Assembly: GCF_014489615.1 (NCBI RefSeq)
Contig: NZ_CP060825.1
Span: 1,357,001 to 1,421,000 of the forward strand
Source: Streptomyces genisteinicus
GTDB lineage: Bacteria; Actinomycetota; Actinomycetes; Streptomycetales; Streptomycetaceae
DNA length: 64,000 nucleotides
Reading direction: 5' to 3'
The translations under genes were made by a program, and so were the position numbers. Position 1 is the stretch's first letter. Each line of letters begins with the position of its first letter. Below the pieces are notes generated by a model, which had not been told where the DNA came from, did not search any database, and was given only the letters and a program-made list of their open reading frames with translations. Shown piece by piece: positions 17,698 through 26,599 of this stretch.

Positions 17698-18792
17698 ATG
17701 TCCGCGAATCCCCATGACGCACTGCCGGTCCGGCTGAACGTCGACGACAGCGACTCCCCGCCGGACGTCGTCGACGCGCTCTTCCTCGGCCGCTTCGCGA
17801 CGGGCGAGCAGCCGTACTCGCACAGCTCCACCATCGACCGCGTGCGGTCCGGCGCCACCCTGCTGCCGCCCGCCGCCACCGTGCTGCGCAGCGCCCGCGA
17901 CGACGACCGCAGCGCGACCCTCGCCGAAGGGGACGGCTGGACGGTCCTGGTCTCCCGGTGGAACCGGGGGGCCGACGTCACCGTGACGGCCGTCAGCTCC
18001 GAGCTGGCGGAGAAGGTGCTGGGCCAGGCGACCGACGGCGCGGTCGACGAACCGGAACCGCAGCCGGAGAACGTCACCATGGGCTTCTGGTACGTCTCCC
18101 CGCGGCGCGGCCCGCACCGCACCACACGGCAGATCGCGGCCGGCACCTGGGACGAGATCCGCCCCAACTACACCGCGCCGGTGGCCGCGGCGATGGACCG
18201 GCTGATGACGGTGACCCCCGACGACATCGCCGGCCGGCTGCTGCTGCTCCACGGCCCGCCCGGCACGGGCAAGACCTCCGCGCTGCGGACCCTCGCCCGG
18301 TCCTGGCGCGACTGGTGCCAGGTGGACTGCGTGCTGGACCCGGAACGCCTCTTCAACGACGTGGGCTACCTCATGGACATCGCGATCGGCGAGGACGAGG
18401 GGACGGCGAAGGGACGCTGGCGGCTGCTCCTGCTGGAGGACTGCGACGAGCTGATCCGCGGCGAGGCCCGCCACACCGCGGGCCAGGCCCTGTCCCGGCT
18501 GCTCAACCTGACCGACGGCCTGCTCGGCCAGGGCCGCAACGTCCTGGTCGGCGTCACCACCAACGAGGACCTCGAACGCCTCCACCCCGCGGTCGTCCGC
18601 CCCGGCCGCTGCCTCGCGCGGATCGAGGTCGGACCGCTCACCCGCCCGGAGGCGGTGTCCTGGCTGGGCGCCGAACAGGGCGTCGGGCGCGAAGGCGCCA
18701 CCCTGGCGGAGCTGTTCGCCCTGCGCAGGGGCGCGTCGCCGGCCTCGGTCCCGGCACCGGGCACGAGCGCGGACGCCGGCCTCTACCTCTGA
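17698..18792 (+). CDS. AAA ATPase with N-terminal DUF5925 domain
   Basis: 364 residues from the ATG at 17698 (MSANPHDALP); an in-frame ATG at 17689 is an alternative, and neither has a clear Shine-Dalgarno. The first about 150 residues form the DUF5925 region. The AAA domain has Walker A LLLHGPPGTGKTSALRTLA, Walker B RLLLLEDCDELI, sensor-1 VTTNED and an arginine-finger-like VRPGRCLARIE. It resembles a proteasome or CbbX-type single-ring AAA protein, but the substrate is unknown. The gene is monocistronic, facing away from the SGNH gene across a 237-bp gap. The family is widespread in Streptomyces and has no known role. Confidence 0.85.
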   Translation: MSANPHDALPVRLNVDDSDSPPDVVDALFLGRFATGEQPYSHSSTIDRVRSGATLLPPAATVLRSARDDDRSATLAEGDGWTVLVSRWNRGADVTVTAVSSELAEKVLGQATDGAVDEPEPQPENVTMGFWYVSPRRGPHRTTRQIAAGTWDEIRPNYTAPVAAAMDRLMTVTPDDIAGRLLLLHGPPGTGKTSALRTLARSWRDWCQVDCVLDPERLFNDVGYLMDIAIGEDEGTAKGRWRLLLLEDCDELIRGEARHTAGQALSRLLNLTDGLLGQGRNVLVGVTTNEDLERLHPAVVRPGRCLARIEVGPLTRPEAVSWLGAEQGVGREGATLAELFALRRGASPASVPAPGTSADAGLYL

Positions 18793-18822
18793 GGATCTGA
18801 GGGCCCGCCGCGACGGGGGACG

Positions 18823-19200
18823 TCAGTCCCTGCCGTACGCGACCCGCAGCGCGTCCTCCACCGCGCTCCGGGCGGCCGCCTCGCCGACCCCGAGCCGGCG
18901 CGCCTCGGCGGCGAACCGGGAGGCCGCCGCGGCGACATGGCGCTCCGCCGCGTCGCCCGCGGCCGCCACGAACGTGCCGTTGCGCCCCCGGGTCTCGATC
19001 ACCCCGTCGCCCTCCAGAGCCCGGTAGGCCTTGGCCACGGTGTTGGCCGCGAGGCCCAGCTCCCCGGCCAGCCCCCGCACCGTCGGGAGCCGGTGGCCGA
19101 CCGGCAGCGCGCCCGAGCGCGCCTGGCCGGCGATCTGGGCGCGGAGCTGCTCGTACGGCGCGTCCGCGGACCCGGGATCGATGGTGATGTTCAGCGTCAC
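18823..19200 (-). CDS. GntR-family regulator, YtrA type
   Basis: 125 residues from the GTG at 19200. The winged HTH (APYEQLRAQIAGQARSGALPVGHRLPTVRGLAGELGLAANTVAKAYRALEGDGVIETRGRNGTFV) fills residues 13-78, and only a short helical tail follows. This is the short YtrA-like class, which often represses ABC transporter operons. No ABC operon is next to it; it is divergent from the tandem GNAT gene with 70 bp between starts, so that gene or itself are candidate targets. Confidence 0.88.
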   Translation of the reverse strand: MTLNITIDPGSADAPYEQLRAQIAGQARSGALPVGHRLPTVRGLAGELGLAANTVAKAYRALEGDGVIETRGRNGTFVAAAGDAAERHVAAAASRFAAEARRLGVGEAAARSAVEDALRVAYGRD

Positions 19201-19270
19201 GGGCCGATTCTCCCCCACCCGACGGTAATTCGGAGGCGGGGCCGCGCGGCGCGACGTAGCGTGCGGCCCC

Positions 19271-20191
19271 ATGACTGTGATCGTGCGCGACTTCCGTGCC
19301 GGGGACGCCGAGGCCGTGACCCGGCTCCGGCGGGCGGTGCTCCCCTTCGACGTGACCACCGCCGACGCCCTGCGCTTCGAGGTGCGGACCGCCCACCCCG
19401 CGAAGAAGTACCGCGTGCTGGTCGCCGAGGACGGCGGCGAGATCATCGGCATGACGCACTGCGGCATCGCCTACGACGCCTCCGAGCCCGGACTCTCCTT
19501 CGCGAGCCCCGTGGTGGCGGCGGAGCGGCGGGGCCGCGGCGCGGGGAGCCTGCTGCTCCGCGCGGCGGAGGAGCATCTGGCCGCCGAGGGGGCACGGACG
19601 CTGTACTCCTGGGTCCAGGACTCCCCCGCGTCCCGGGCGTTCGCCCGCAGGCACGGCTACGCTCCGCGCCGTTCGGCGCACTTCCAGCGCCTGGACCTGG
19701 CGGCGGGCGCCCTCCCGGAGCCGCCGGAGCCGCCGGCCGGGGTGGAGCTGCGCACGGCGGCCGACTACGAGGACGACCCCCGGCCGATGTTCGCGGCGGA
19801 CGCGGAGGCCACCTCCGACGAGCCGGGCGACATCGCGACGGACTTCACCGACTACGACGACTGGATACGGCACACCTGGGAGAACCCGCTGCTCGACCGG
19901 GGGCTCTCCACCGTCGTCGTGGTCGACGGCGAGGTGGCGGCGTTCACCGCGGCGATGACCGACCGCGAGACGCGCTACCTGAGCGGCATGACCGGGACCG
20001 TGCGCGCCCACCGGGGCAGGGGCTACGCCAAGCTCGCCAAGTCCGACTCGCTGCGGCGCGCCCGCGCCGCGGGCTTCACGGACGCGTTCACCAGCAACGA
20101 CGCGGACAACGGGCCGATGCTGGCGATCAACCGGTGGTTCGGCTACGAGGTGTGCGCCACGGAGGTGCGGCATGTCCGGGACATCGGCTGA
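19271..20191 (+). CDS. Tandem-domain GNAT N-acetyltransferase
   Basis: 306 residues with two GNAT folds. The first has acetyl-CoA-binding block VVAAERRGRGAGSLLLRAAEEH (about residues 78-99). The second, weaker domain has block TGTVRAHRGRGYAKLAKSDSLRRAR (about 243-267). Double-GNAT proteins of this kind include mycothiol synthase, but the characteristic length and motifs do not allow that call here. The promoter box TAGCGT (19257-19262) ends 8 nt before the ATG and no Shine-Dalgarno exists, so it is probably leaderless. It overlaps the following DUF402 gene by 20 nt and shares a divergent promoter region with a GntR repressor. Confidence 0.85.
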   Translation: MTVIVRDFRAGDAEAVTRLRRAVLPFDVTTADALRFEVRTAHPAKKYRVLVAEDGGEIIGMTHCGIAYDASEPGLSFASPVVAAERRGRGAGSLLLRAAEEHLAAEGARTLYSWVQDSPASRAFARRHGYAPRRSAHFQRLDLAAGALPEPPEPPAGVELRTAADYEDDPRPMFAADAEATSDEPGDIATDFTDYDDWIRHTWENPLLDRGLSTVVVVDGEVAAFTAAMTDRETRYLSGMTGTVRAHRGRGYAKLAKSDSLRRARAAGFTDAFTSNDADNGPMLAINRWFGYEVCATEVRHVRDIG

Positions 20192-20666
20192 GGTCCGGAT
20201 CCGGCTCGTGAAGGCCGGCAGGACCAAGATCCGCTATCCCGCGGCGCTGCTCCGGGACGACGGCGCCCACCTCGTGGTGCGCGCCCCCTGGGCGGCGCCC
20301 GGCGTACGGGACTTCGGCTTCGTGCGGTTCGAGCCGGGTGACGTGTTCACCGAGCACTACTGGCGCGACCGGTGGTACGCCGTCAAGGAGGTCCGCACCG
20401 GCGAGGGCGTGCTCAAGGGCTGGTACTGCGACATCACCAGGCCCGCGGTGCGCACCGCCGACGAGGTGCTCGTCGAGGACCTCGACCTGGACCTCTGGGT
20501 GTCCGCGGACGGCGGCGAGGTGCTGCGCCTGGACGAGGACGAGTTCGCCGCGAGCGGCCTCGCGGAGCGGGACCCGCGGGCCGCCGGCGCCGCCGTGCGC
20601 GCCCTCGACGAGCTCGAACTCCTCGCCCGCGGCGCCGGACTGACGGGGCTCCTCGCCGCCGGCTGA
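20172..20666 (+). CDS. DUF402-domain protein
   Basis: 164 residues. The core FTEHYWRDRWYAVKEVRTGEGVLKGWYCDITRPAV and DLDLDLWVSADG matches the DUF402/FomD-like family. Characterised members are metal-dependent nucleotide-diphosphate or CMP-ester phosphohydrolases and tRNA- or translation-associated proteins. The acidic/aromatic surface (WYCDI, DLDLDLWV) contains the usual metal-ligand residues. It overlaps the tandem GNAT gene by 20 nt, so it is translationally coupled to it, and it is followed by a strong terminator. Confidence 0.8.
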   Translation: MSGTSAEVRIRLVKAGRTKIRYPAALLRDDGAHLVVRAPWAAPGVRDFGFVRFEPGDVFTEHYWRDRWYAVKEVRTGEGVLKGWYCDITRPAVRTADEVLVEDLDLDLWVSADGGEVLRLDEDEFAASGLAERDPRAAGAAVRALDELELLARGAGLTGLLAAG

Positions 20667-20726
20667 CCCGGGCGGCCCCGGGCCGGGACCCGGGCGGGGA
20701 GCCGTCCGGACCGGCCGGCCACGACG

Positions 20727-20762
20727 GGAGGGCCCGGCACATTGGGGTGTGCCGGGCCCTCC
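20727..20762. terminator. Strong bidirectional terminator
   Basis: A perfect 14-bp stem GGAGGGCCCGGCAC (20727-20740) / GTGCCGGGCCCTCC (20749-20762) with loop ATTGGGGT. It lies between convergent DUF402 (+) and tctA (-). Confidence 0.85.
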
Positions 20763-20787
20763 TCACTCCTGCTTCCCCGCCGGCGGA

Positions 20788-22284
20788 TCAGCCGGATGCG
20801 GCCCCGCGCCGTGCGAAGGCCCTCCTCAGCAGCGGCCACGCCAGCAGGACCAGGACCACGGCGTAGACGGCGACCGAGAACGGGGTGTCGACGAGTCCCG
20901 TGACGCTGCCGTCGCTGATCTGCAGCGCCCGCCGCAGCTGCTGTTCGGCGGCCGGGCCGAGGATGACGCCGATCACCGCGGGCAGCACGGGCAGTCCGAA
21001 GCGCCGCATCCCGAGGCCGAGCAGGCCGACGGCGAGCAGGATCACCAGGTCGAGCGCCTCGCCGCCCACCGCGTACGCGCCGACGGCGGCGAAGAAGAGG
21101 ATGCCCGCGTACAGGTACGGCCGGGGGATCCGCAGCAGCTTCGCCCAGAGGGGCGCGAGCGGCAGGTTCAGCGCGAGCAGCAGCACCATGCCGACGAACA
21201 GCGAGGCGATGAGGCCCCAGACCAGGTCGGGCTCGCGCTCGAAGAGCAGCGGTCCGGGCTGGATGCCGTACTGCTGGAACGCGGCGAGCATCACGGCGGC
21301 GACCGCGGTCGTCGGGAGCCCCAGCGTCAGCATCGACACCAGCGTGCCCGCGGCGGACGCCGAGGCGGCCGACTCGGGCCCGGCGACGCCCTCGATCGCA
21401 CCGCGCCCGAACTCGTCCCGGTGCCGGGAGAGCCGCTTCTCGGTGACGTACGACAGGAAGGTGGGGATCTCCGCGCCGCCCGCGGGGATCGCCCCGAACG
21501 GGAAGCCGATGACCGGTCCGCGCAGCCACGCCTTCCACGTCCGCCGCACGTCCGACCGGGCGAGCCAGGGCCGTCCGACGGGTATGGCCTCGGCAGCGGT
21601 GCGCCGCAGCCGGGCGGCGACCCACAGGGCCTCGCCGATGGCGAAGAGGCCGACGGCGACGATGACGACGTCGATGCCGTCCGCGAGCTGGAGCGAGCCG
21701 AAGGTGAGCCGGGACTGCCCGGTCATCTGGTCGAGGCCGACGAGCCCGATGGTGAGGCCGATCAGGAGCGAGGCGAGTCCCCGGATGCGCGACGAGCCGA
21801 GGACGGAGGTCACGGCGATGAACGCGAGGACCATGATGGCGAAGTAGTCGGGGGCGCCGATGCCGACGGCGAGGTCAGCGACGGTGGGGGCGAGGGCGAC
21901 GAGCAGGATCGTGCCGATCATGCCGCCCGCGAAGTGGCCCACGGCGGCCGCGGCGAGCGCCTGCGCCCCGCGGCCCGACTTCGCCATCGGGTTGCCTTCG
22001 AGCGCGGCGACGACGGCGGCGCTCTCGCCGGGGGTGTTGAGCAGGATCGAGGTGGTGGAGCCGCCGAACATCGCGCCGTAGTAGATGCCGGCGAACATGA
22101 TGAACGCGCCGGTCGGCTCCAGTCCGTAGGTGACGGGCAGCAGCAGCGCGACCGCCATGGCCGGGCCGATGCCGGGCAGGACGCCGATCGCGGTGCCGAG
22201 GAGGACGCCGAGCACCGCCCAGAGCAGGTTCACCGGGGTGAGCGCGGTGCCGAAGCCGTCGATCAGCGAGGAGAGGGAGTCCAT
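20788..22284 (-). CDS. tctA: Tripartite tricarboxylate transporter large membrane subunit TctA
   Basis: 498 residues with about 11-12 membrane segments. Family landmarks include the N-terminal [36 protein letters not shown] and [22 protein letters not shown], the PGIGPAM and [10 protein letters not shown] blocks being diagnostic of TctA. It forms the import channel with TctB, fed by the periplasmic TctC. It begins 2 nt after tctB, so it is the last gene of tctCBA. The substrate is a tri- or dicarboxylate such as citrate, inferred from the family only. Confidence 0.95.
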   Translation of the reverse strand: MDSLSSLIDGFGTALTPVNLLWAVLGVLLGTAIGVLPGIGPAMAVALLLPVTYGLEPTGAFIMFAGIYYGAMFGGSTTSILLNTPGESAAVVAALEGNPMAKSGRGAQALAAAAVGHFAGGMIGTILLVALAPTVADLAVGIGAPDYFAIMVLAFIAVTSVLGSSRIRGLASLLIGLTIGLVGLDQMTGQSRLTFGSLQLADGIDVVIVAVGLFAIGEALWVAARLRRTAAEAIPVGRPWLARSDVRRTWKAWLRGPVIGFPFGAIPAGGAEIPTFLSYVTEKRLSRHRDEFGRGAIEGVAGPESAASASAAGTLVSMLTLGLPTTAVAAVMLAAFQQYGIQPGPLLFEREPDLVWGLIASLFVGMVLLLALNLPLAPLWAKLLRIPRPYLYAGILFFAAVGAYAVGGEALDLVILLAVGLLGLGMRRFGLPVLPAVIGVILGPAAEQQLRRALQISDGSVTGLVDTPFSVAVYAVVLVLLAWPLLRRAFARRGAASG

Positions 22285-22286
22285 CT

Positions 22287-22865
22287 CTACAGCACCCCCA
22301 TGAGCGGGCCGCCGGGCAGGGGAACGCCGAGCAGACGGTCGAAGACGGCATAGGTGGCGACGGCGAGGACCGCCGCGATCAGCGGGTCGCGGTGGTGGTG
22401 CCGGCTGCCGAGGGCGAAGGCCGAGCCCCAGAACAGCAGGGCCCCGGCGACCGGGAAGCCCAGCGGTTCGATGAGGACGGCGAAGGCGAGGAAGACGCCC
22501 GTCAGCAGCAGCACGGTGCGCCAGTCGCCCAGTTCGGCGAGGTCGACGTCCTCGCCGCCCTCCGCCTCCCCGCGTCCGCCGCGGAGCACGTCGGCGGTGA
22601 GCAGCACGGCCACCACCAGCAGACCGGTCCCGACGGCGAAGGGCACGGTCCGCGGGCCGACGGGGCCGCGCTGGGCGATGTCGACGTCCATGGTGAACGC
22701 GTCGGTCAGGACGAGGATGCCGATGAGGGCGAGCAGCAGGCCCACGCCGAGTTCGGAGCGCTCGCGCAGCCAGGCCGCGGCTCCGGCCGGCCGGGGGCCG
22801 GGGGTGGCGGGGAGTTCGGAGGCGCCTGGGGTCTCGGGGGTGCCTGGGGTGTCGGGGGTGGTCAC
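22287..22865 (-). CDS. tctB: Tripartite tricarboxylate transporter small membrane subunit TctB
   Basis: 192 residues from a GTG that overlaps the tctC stop (GTGA). The N-terminus is a Thr/Pro/Gly-rich cytoplasmic tail of about 30 residues ([11 protein letters not shown]), followed by four membrane segments. A conserved-type [40 protein letters not shown] segment begins the membrane part. This is the usual fold of the TctB family, although the sequence is weakly conserved. Position between tctC and tctA supports the call. Confidence 0.9.
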   Translation of the reverse strand: MTTPDTPGTPETPGASELPATPGPRPAGAAAWLRERSELGVGLLLALIGILVLTDAFTMDVDIAQRGPVGPRTVPFAVGTGLLVVAVLLTADVLRGGRGEAEGGEDVDLAELGDWRTVLLLTGVFLAFAVLIEPLGFPVAGALLFWGSAFALGSRHHHRDPLIAAVLAVATYAVFDRLLGVPLPGGPLMGVL

Positions 22866-23845
22866 AGGCCCAGCTCCTTCAGCACCTGGTCGACGTTGCG
22901 GTCCTGGGCGGCGAGGAAGTCGCCGAACGCGTCGCCGGTCAGGAAGGCGTCGTCCCAGCCGTTGGTGCGCAGCGACTCCTGCCACTGGGGTGAGGCGTGC
23001 AGCTCGGTGACGAGCGCGACGAGCCGGTCGCGTTCCTGGTCGGTGAGCCCGGGCGGGGCGACGATGCCGCGCCAGTTGGTGAACTCGGTGTCGAGCCCCG
23101 CCTCGCGCAGGGTGGGCGCGTCCAGGCCGGGCACCCGCTTCGGGCCGGTGACCGCGAGCAGCCGCAGCTCCCCCGACCGGATCTGGTCGAGGTATTCGCC
23201 GACGCCGGAGACCCCGAAGGCGACCTTGCCGCCGAGGACGGAGGCGAGGAGTTCGCCGCCGCCGTCGAAGGGCACGTAGTTGACGGAACGGGGGGCGATC
23301 CCGGCAGCCTGCGCCATCAGCATGGGCGCGAGGTGGTCGGGTCCGCCGGGCGAGGAGCCGCCGCCGACCGGCAGTTTGCCGGGCGCGGCCTTCCAGGCGG
23401 TGATCAGCTCGTCGATGGTCCGGTACGGCGAGTCCTTGCCGACGACGACGATGTCCTGCTCCTCGGTGAGCCGGGCGATCGGTGTGGTGTCGGCGAGGGT
23501 GGTGGGGGCCTTGTTGGTGTGCACGGCGCCCACCACCCCGAGGCCCATGGACATGGCGAGCCTGCCGTTGCCCCGCTCGCCGGCGAGCCGGGCGAGGCCG
23601 ACGGTGCCGCCCGCACCGGGGAGGTTGAACACCTCGATGCCGTGGCTGAGTCCGGCGTCCTCGGCGTTCCTGGCGGCGGTGCGGGCGGTGATGTCGTAGC
23701 CGCCGCCGGGGGTGTTGGGGACCATGATGCGCAGTCCGGGGATCCGGGTACCGGTGTCGGCGCCGCTGCCCGGGGTGAGCAGCGGGGGCGCGACGAGCAC
23801 CAGCAGAGCGGCCCCGAGCACGGCGAAGGGGGTGCGCAATCGCAC
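22862..23845 (-). CDS. tctC: Tricarboxylate-binding protein TctC (Bug family)
   Basis: 327 residues. The chosen start is the GTG at 23845 ([11 protein letters not shown]), which has AGAGG 8 nt upstream and immediately begins a signal peptide or membrane anchor ([17 protein letters not shown]). Bug-family features follow: [18 protein letters not shown] near the mature N-terminus, [15 protein letters not shown], and [30 protein letters not shown], the ligand-pocket segment. No lipobox cysteine is seen. It is first in tctCBA and divergent from a CitB-type response regulator that probably controls it. Confidence 0.93.
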   Translation of the reverse strand: MRLRTPFAVLGAALLVLVAPPLLTPGSGADTGTRIPGLRIMVPNTPGGGYDITARTAARNAEDAGLSHGIEVFNLPGAGGTVGLARLAGERGNGRLAMSMGLGVVGAVHTNKAPTTLADTTPIARLTEEQDIVVVGKDSPYRTIDELITAWKAAPGKLPVGGGSSPGGPDHLAPMLMAQAAGIAPRSVNYVPFDGGGELLASVLGGKVAFGVSGVGEYLDQIRSGELRLLAVTGPKRVPGLDAPTLREAGLDTEFTNWRGIVAPPGLTDQERDRLVALVTELHASPQWQESLRTNGWDDAFLTGDAFGDFLAAQDRNVDQVLKELGL

Positions 23846-23932
23846 GGGTACGCCTCTCGTGAGCGGTGGTGGGGACCTGTGAGGTGGCCCACATGTTGCC
23901 CGCGCGTGAAGAAGCTGTCTCTCTTCCGGAAT

Positions 23933-23970
23933 CAACGGACGTTGTGGTCGTTGTGGTCGCCGCCTAGCGT
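23933..23970 (+). promoter_or_regulatory. Promoter and symmetric elements of the CitB-type regulator gene
   Basis: TTGTGG (23942-23947), a 17-nt spacer and TAGCGT (23965-23970) precede the GTG at 23977 by 6 nt, as expected for a leaderless transcript. A perfect palindrome CAACGgaCGTTG (23933-23944) and two tandem copies of CGTTGTGGT (23940-23957) overlap the -35 region. They are candidate autoregulatory or tctC-controlling sites. Confidence 0.55.
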
Positions 23971-23976
23971 GTCCGC

Positions 23977-24663
23977 GTGACGAAGGTGCTGGTGGTCGAC
24001 GACGACTTCATGGTCGCCAAGCTGCACAGCCGCTATGTGTCCGAGGCGGAGGGCTTCACGGTCTCCGCGGTGGCGCACAGCGGCGGCGAGGCGCTGCGCG
24101 CCGCGGAGCGGCACCGGCCCGACCTGGTGCTGCTCGACGTGTACCTGCCCGACATGGACGGGATCGCGGTGCTGCGGGAGCTGCGCGCCGCGGAGGCCGC
24201 GGACCCGGGCCGGGGATGCACGGACGCCCTGTTCATCACCGCCGCGCGGGACGCGGCCGTGGTGCGGTCGGCGCTGCGGGCGGGGGCGCTGCACTATCTG
24301 ATCAAGCCCTTCACCCGGGCCGCGCTGCACGAGCAGCTGCGCCATGTCGCCTCGCTGCGGTCCCGGCTGGAGCACCTGGACGAGGCACGGCAGGAGGACG
24401 TGGACCAGCTCTTCGGGGGCCGTCCGCCGGGTTCCCGGGAGCTGCCGAAGGGGCTGGCCGCGCACACGGCGGAGCGGGTGGAGCGGATCCTGCGGGACCA
24501 TCCGGGCGACGTGTCGGCCACGGAGTGCGCCGAGGCCCTGTCGCTGTCCCGGGTCAGCGCCCGGCGCTATCTGGAGCACTTCGCCGTCACCGGCAGGGCG
24601 GAGGTGACGCTGCGGTACGGGGCGACGGGCCGCCCGGAGCGCCGCTACCGCCGGGTCGGCTGA
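23977..24663 (+). CDS. CitB/DcuR-type response regulator (orphan)
   Basis: 228 residues. The receiver domain holds the acidic pocket VLVVDDDFM, the phospho-acceptor Asp in LVLLDVYLPDMDG (about residue 53) and Lys in YLIKPF. The output is the CitB-type HTH with the late block ATECAEALSLSRVSARRYLEHFAVTGRAEVTLRYG. Such regulators work with CitA/DcuS-type sensor kinases for citrate or C4-dicarboxylates, but no kinase gene is next to it. It is leaderless (GTG 6 nt after TAGCGT). Divergence from tctCBA makes that operon its likely target. Confidence 0.92.
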   Translation: MTKVLVVDDDFMVAKLHSRYVSEAEGFTVSAVAHSGGEALRAAERHRPDLVLLDVYLPDMDGIAVLRELRAAEAADPGRGCTDALFITAARDAAVVRSALRAGALHYLIKPFTRAALHEQLRHVASLRSRLEHLDEARQEDVDQLFGGRPPGSRELPKGLAAHTAERVERILRDHPGDVSATECAEALSLSRVSARRYLEHFAVTGRAEVTLRYGATGRPERRYRRVG

Positions 24664-24747
24664 GGCCGCGGGCCCGGGGCGGGCTCGGGAGGCGGGCCGC
24701 TCGGCGCGCGGAGTCAGGGGCCGCGCGGGCTCAGGAGGCGGGCCGGC

Positions 24748-25122
24748 TCAGGCGGCGGGCGGCGCGGGCGGGGGCTCGTGGAGGCCGAAGGCCGACCCCT
24801 GGTCGTCCTCGCAGATCAGGAAGCGCCCGAAGCGGGCGACGGTCTCCTCGTCCCCGCCGAGCTCCGTCTCGTCCACCCGGCCGCCGAGTTCACGGACCCG
24901 GTCGAGCGCGGCGTCCATGGCGTCGACGCGGAAGAAGACGTACGGGCGGGCCCCCGGATCGCCGCCGTGCACTCCGCCGGGGGCTCCCTCGGTGCGGATC
25001 GCGTAGCCGCCGCCCTCGGTCGTGCCCGCCTCGAAGACCCAGCCGAACAGGCCGCCGTAGAAGGCGCGCGCCTTGTCGGGGTCGCCCACACCCAGTTCGA
25101 AGAAGGAGATCTCCCCGGCCAT
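24748..25122 (-). CDS. VOC-superfamily (glyoxalase-like) protein
   Basis: 124 residues, a two-module vicinal-oxygen-chelate protein. ISFFELGVGDPDKARAFYGGLFGWVFEAG opens the first beta-alpha-beta-beta-beta unit, and PYVFFRVDAMDAALDRVRELGGRV the second. The C-terminal FLICEDDQGSAFGLHEP carries the usual terminal motif. Similar proteins are annotated as glyoxalase or bleomycin-resistance-like, but no substrate can be assigned. The ATG at 25122 has GGGAG 6 nt upstream. The neighbouring 374-bp gap (25123-25496) holds no gene; it is the upstream region of the LPMO, where I could not identify a confident promoter. Confidence 0.85.
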   Translation of the reverse strand: MAGEISFFELGVGDPDKARAFYGGLFGWVFEAGTTEGGGYAIRTEGAPGGVHGGDPGARPYVFFRVDAMDAALDRVRELGGRVDETELGGDEETVARFGRFLICEDDQGSAFGLHEPPPAPPAA

Positions 25123-25496
25123 CGCTCGCTCCCGGCTCGTCGCGGACACTCTTCCCACCGTAGGCCGGGCGGCGGGCACCCGCAGCCGGACGCGGTCCGG
25201 GCGCACGAGCGGGCCCGGCGCGCCCCGGCCCGGCACTCCGGGCGTTCCGCGGGCCGGTTCGCAGCTCGCTCCGACGGGCCGGAAGGGGTCATTCTCAGCG
25301 CCCGCTTAGGACCGCCTTAACGGGACCATAAGGATGCCCGTTCCCCTTTCCCAGCAGGCGATTTCACGGATCCGAGCGGCTAGCTTGCATGTCGCCGGGC
25401 CGGTTCGGGGCCGTCGCCGCCGCAGCCCGCGGGGCCGCGCCGCCGCCCCCGCACCCGGCCCGTCAGCCCGTCCCCGCTTCGAAGGAGAACCCCACC

Positions 25497-26525
25497 ATGA
25501 CCTCTCGCCGCAGGGCCGCCACGGTCGCCGCACTCGGTCTCGCGCCGCTCGCGCTGGTCTCGCTGGCCACGGCCCCGGCGTCCGCGCACGGCTCGATGAC
25601 GGACCCGGTCAGCCGGATCTCCGCCTGTTTCGCCGAGGGCCCGGAGAACCCGGTCTCGGCAGCGTGCAAGGCCCTGGTCGCGGCGGGCGGCCCGCAGCCG
25701 CTGTACGACTGGAACGAGGTCAACATCGCCAACGCGGCGGGCAACCACCGGCAGTTGATCCCGGACGGCAAGCTGTGCAGCGCCGGCCGCGACAAGTACA
25801 AGGGGCTCGACGCGGCGCGCGCCGACTGGCCCTCGTCCGCGATGTCCGCGGGGAACCGCACCTTCACCTACAAGGCGACGGCCCCGCACAAGGGCACGTT
25901 CTCGCTGTACGTGACCAAGGAGGGGTACGACCCGTCGAAGCCGCTGGCCTGGTCCGACCTGGAGGAGAAGCCGTTCGCCGAGGTCACCGACCCGAAGCTG
26001 GAGAACGGGTCGTACGCGTTCACCGGCGTCGTGCCGAACCGGACGGGCCGGCACCTGATCTACTCGATCTGGCAGCGCTCCGACTCCCCCGAGGCCTTCT
26101 ACACCTGCTCCGACGTGGTGTTCGGCAAGGACAGCTCCGGCGGCGCCCCCGCGCCCACCGCCTCTGCCCCCTCGGACGAGGAGATCGCGGACGGCGCCGG
26201 CAAGTCGACCGTGGACCACGGCGGTCACGGGGGCGACGGCCACGAGGGCCACGGGAGCACTCCGGCGGCGGAGCCCGCGGACGCGGCGGCCCCGGAGGCG
26301 GACGCGGGGGCGAACGCGCCCGAGGCCGCCGGGGCGGCCGACCCGTCGCCGGCCGCGGCCCCCGGGGCCTCCGGTGACGAGGTGAACCTCGCCGAGACCG
26401 GCGGCGACGGCAGCACGGTGTACCTCGCGGCCGGCGGCGCCGCCGCGCTCGCGATCGGCGCCGCGGCGCTGTTCGGGCTGGGCCGCCGCCGCACCGCCGC
26501 GGCCGGCGGGCGTCACGGCCGCTGA
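25497..26525 (+). CDS. AA10 lytic polysaccharide monooxygenase with LAETG cell-wall anchor
   Basis: 342 residues. The signal peptide (1-30, ending PASA) leaves His31 as the mature N-terminus (HGSM), the first ligand of the copper histidine brace. The second brace His is in APHKGTFSLYVTK. The catalytic domain runs to SCSDVVFG-like YTCSDVVFGKD, about 190 residues, resembling cellulose/chitin-active AA10 enzymes. A linker with a His-rich patch (DHGGHGGDGHEGHG) follows, then Ala/Pro-rich sequence, and a complete sorting signal: LAETG (298-302), a hydrophobic stretch and GRRR. It is therefore predicted to be covalently attached to peptidoglycan by a class E sortase encoded elsewhere. The ATG has AAGGAG upstream. 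Confidence 0.93.
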   Translation: MTSRRRAATVAALGLAPLALVSLATAPASAHGSMTDPVSRISACFAEGPENPVSAACKALVAAGGPQPLYDWNEVNIANAAGNHRQLIPDGKLCSAGRDKYKGLDAARADWPSSAMSAGNRTFTYKATAPHKGTFSLYVTKEGYDPSKPLAWSDLEEKPFAEVTDPKLENGSYAFTGVVPNRTGRHLIYSIWQRSDSPEAFYTCSDVVFGKDSSGGAPAPTASAPSDEEIADGAGKSTVDHGGHGGDGHEGHGSTPAAEPADAAAPEADAGANAPEAAGAADPSPAAAPGASGDEVNLAETGGDGSTVYLAAGGAAALAIGAAALFGLGRRRTAAAGGRHGR

Positions 26526-26542
26526 CGTCCGGCACCGCGCAC

Positions 26543-26590
26543 GCGGCAGGGGCCGCCGCACCCCCGGGGGTGTGCGGCGGCCCCTGCCGC
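26543..26590. terminator. Strong bidirectional terminator between LPMO and lipase genes
   Basis: A perfect 19-bp stem, 26543-26561 (GCGGCAGGGGCCGCCGCAC) with 26572-26590, around a 10-nt loop. The two genes converge on it. Confidence 0.88.
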
Positions 26591-26599
26591 GGTGCGGGA

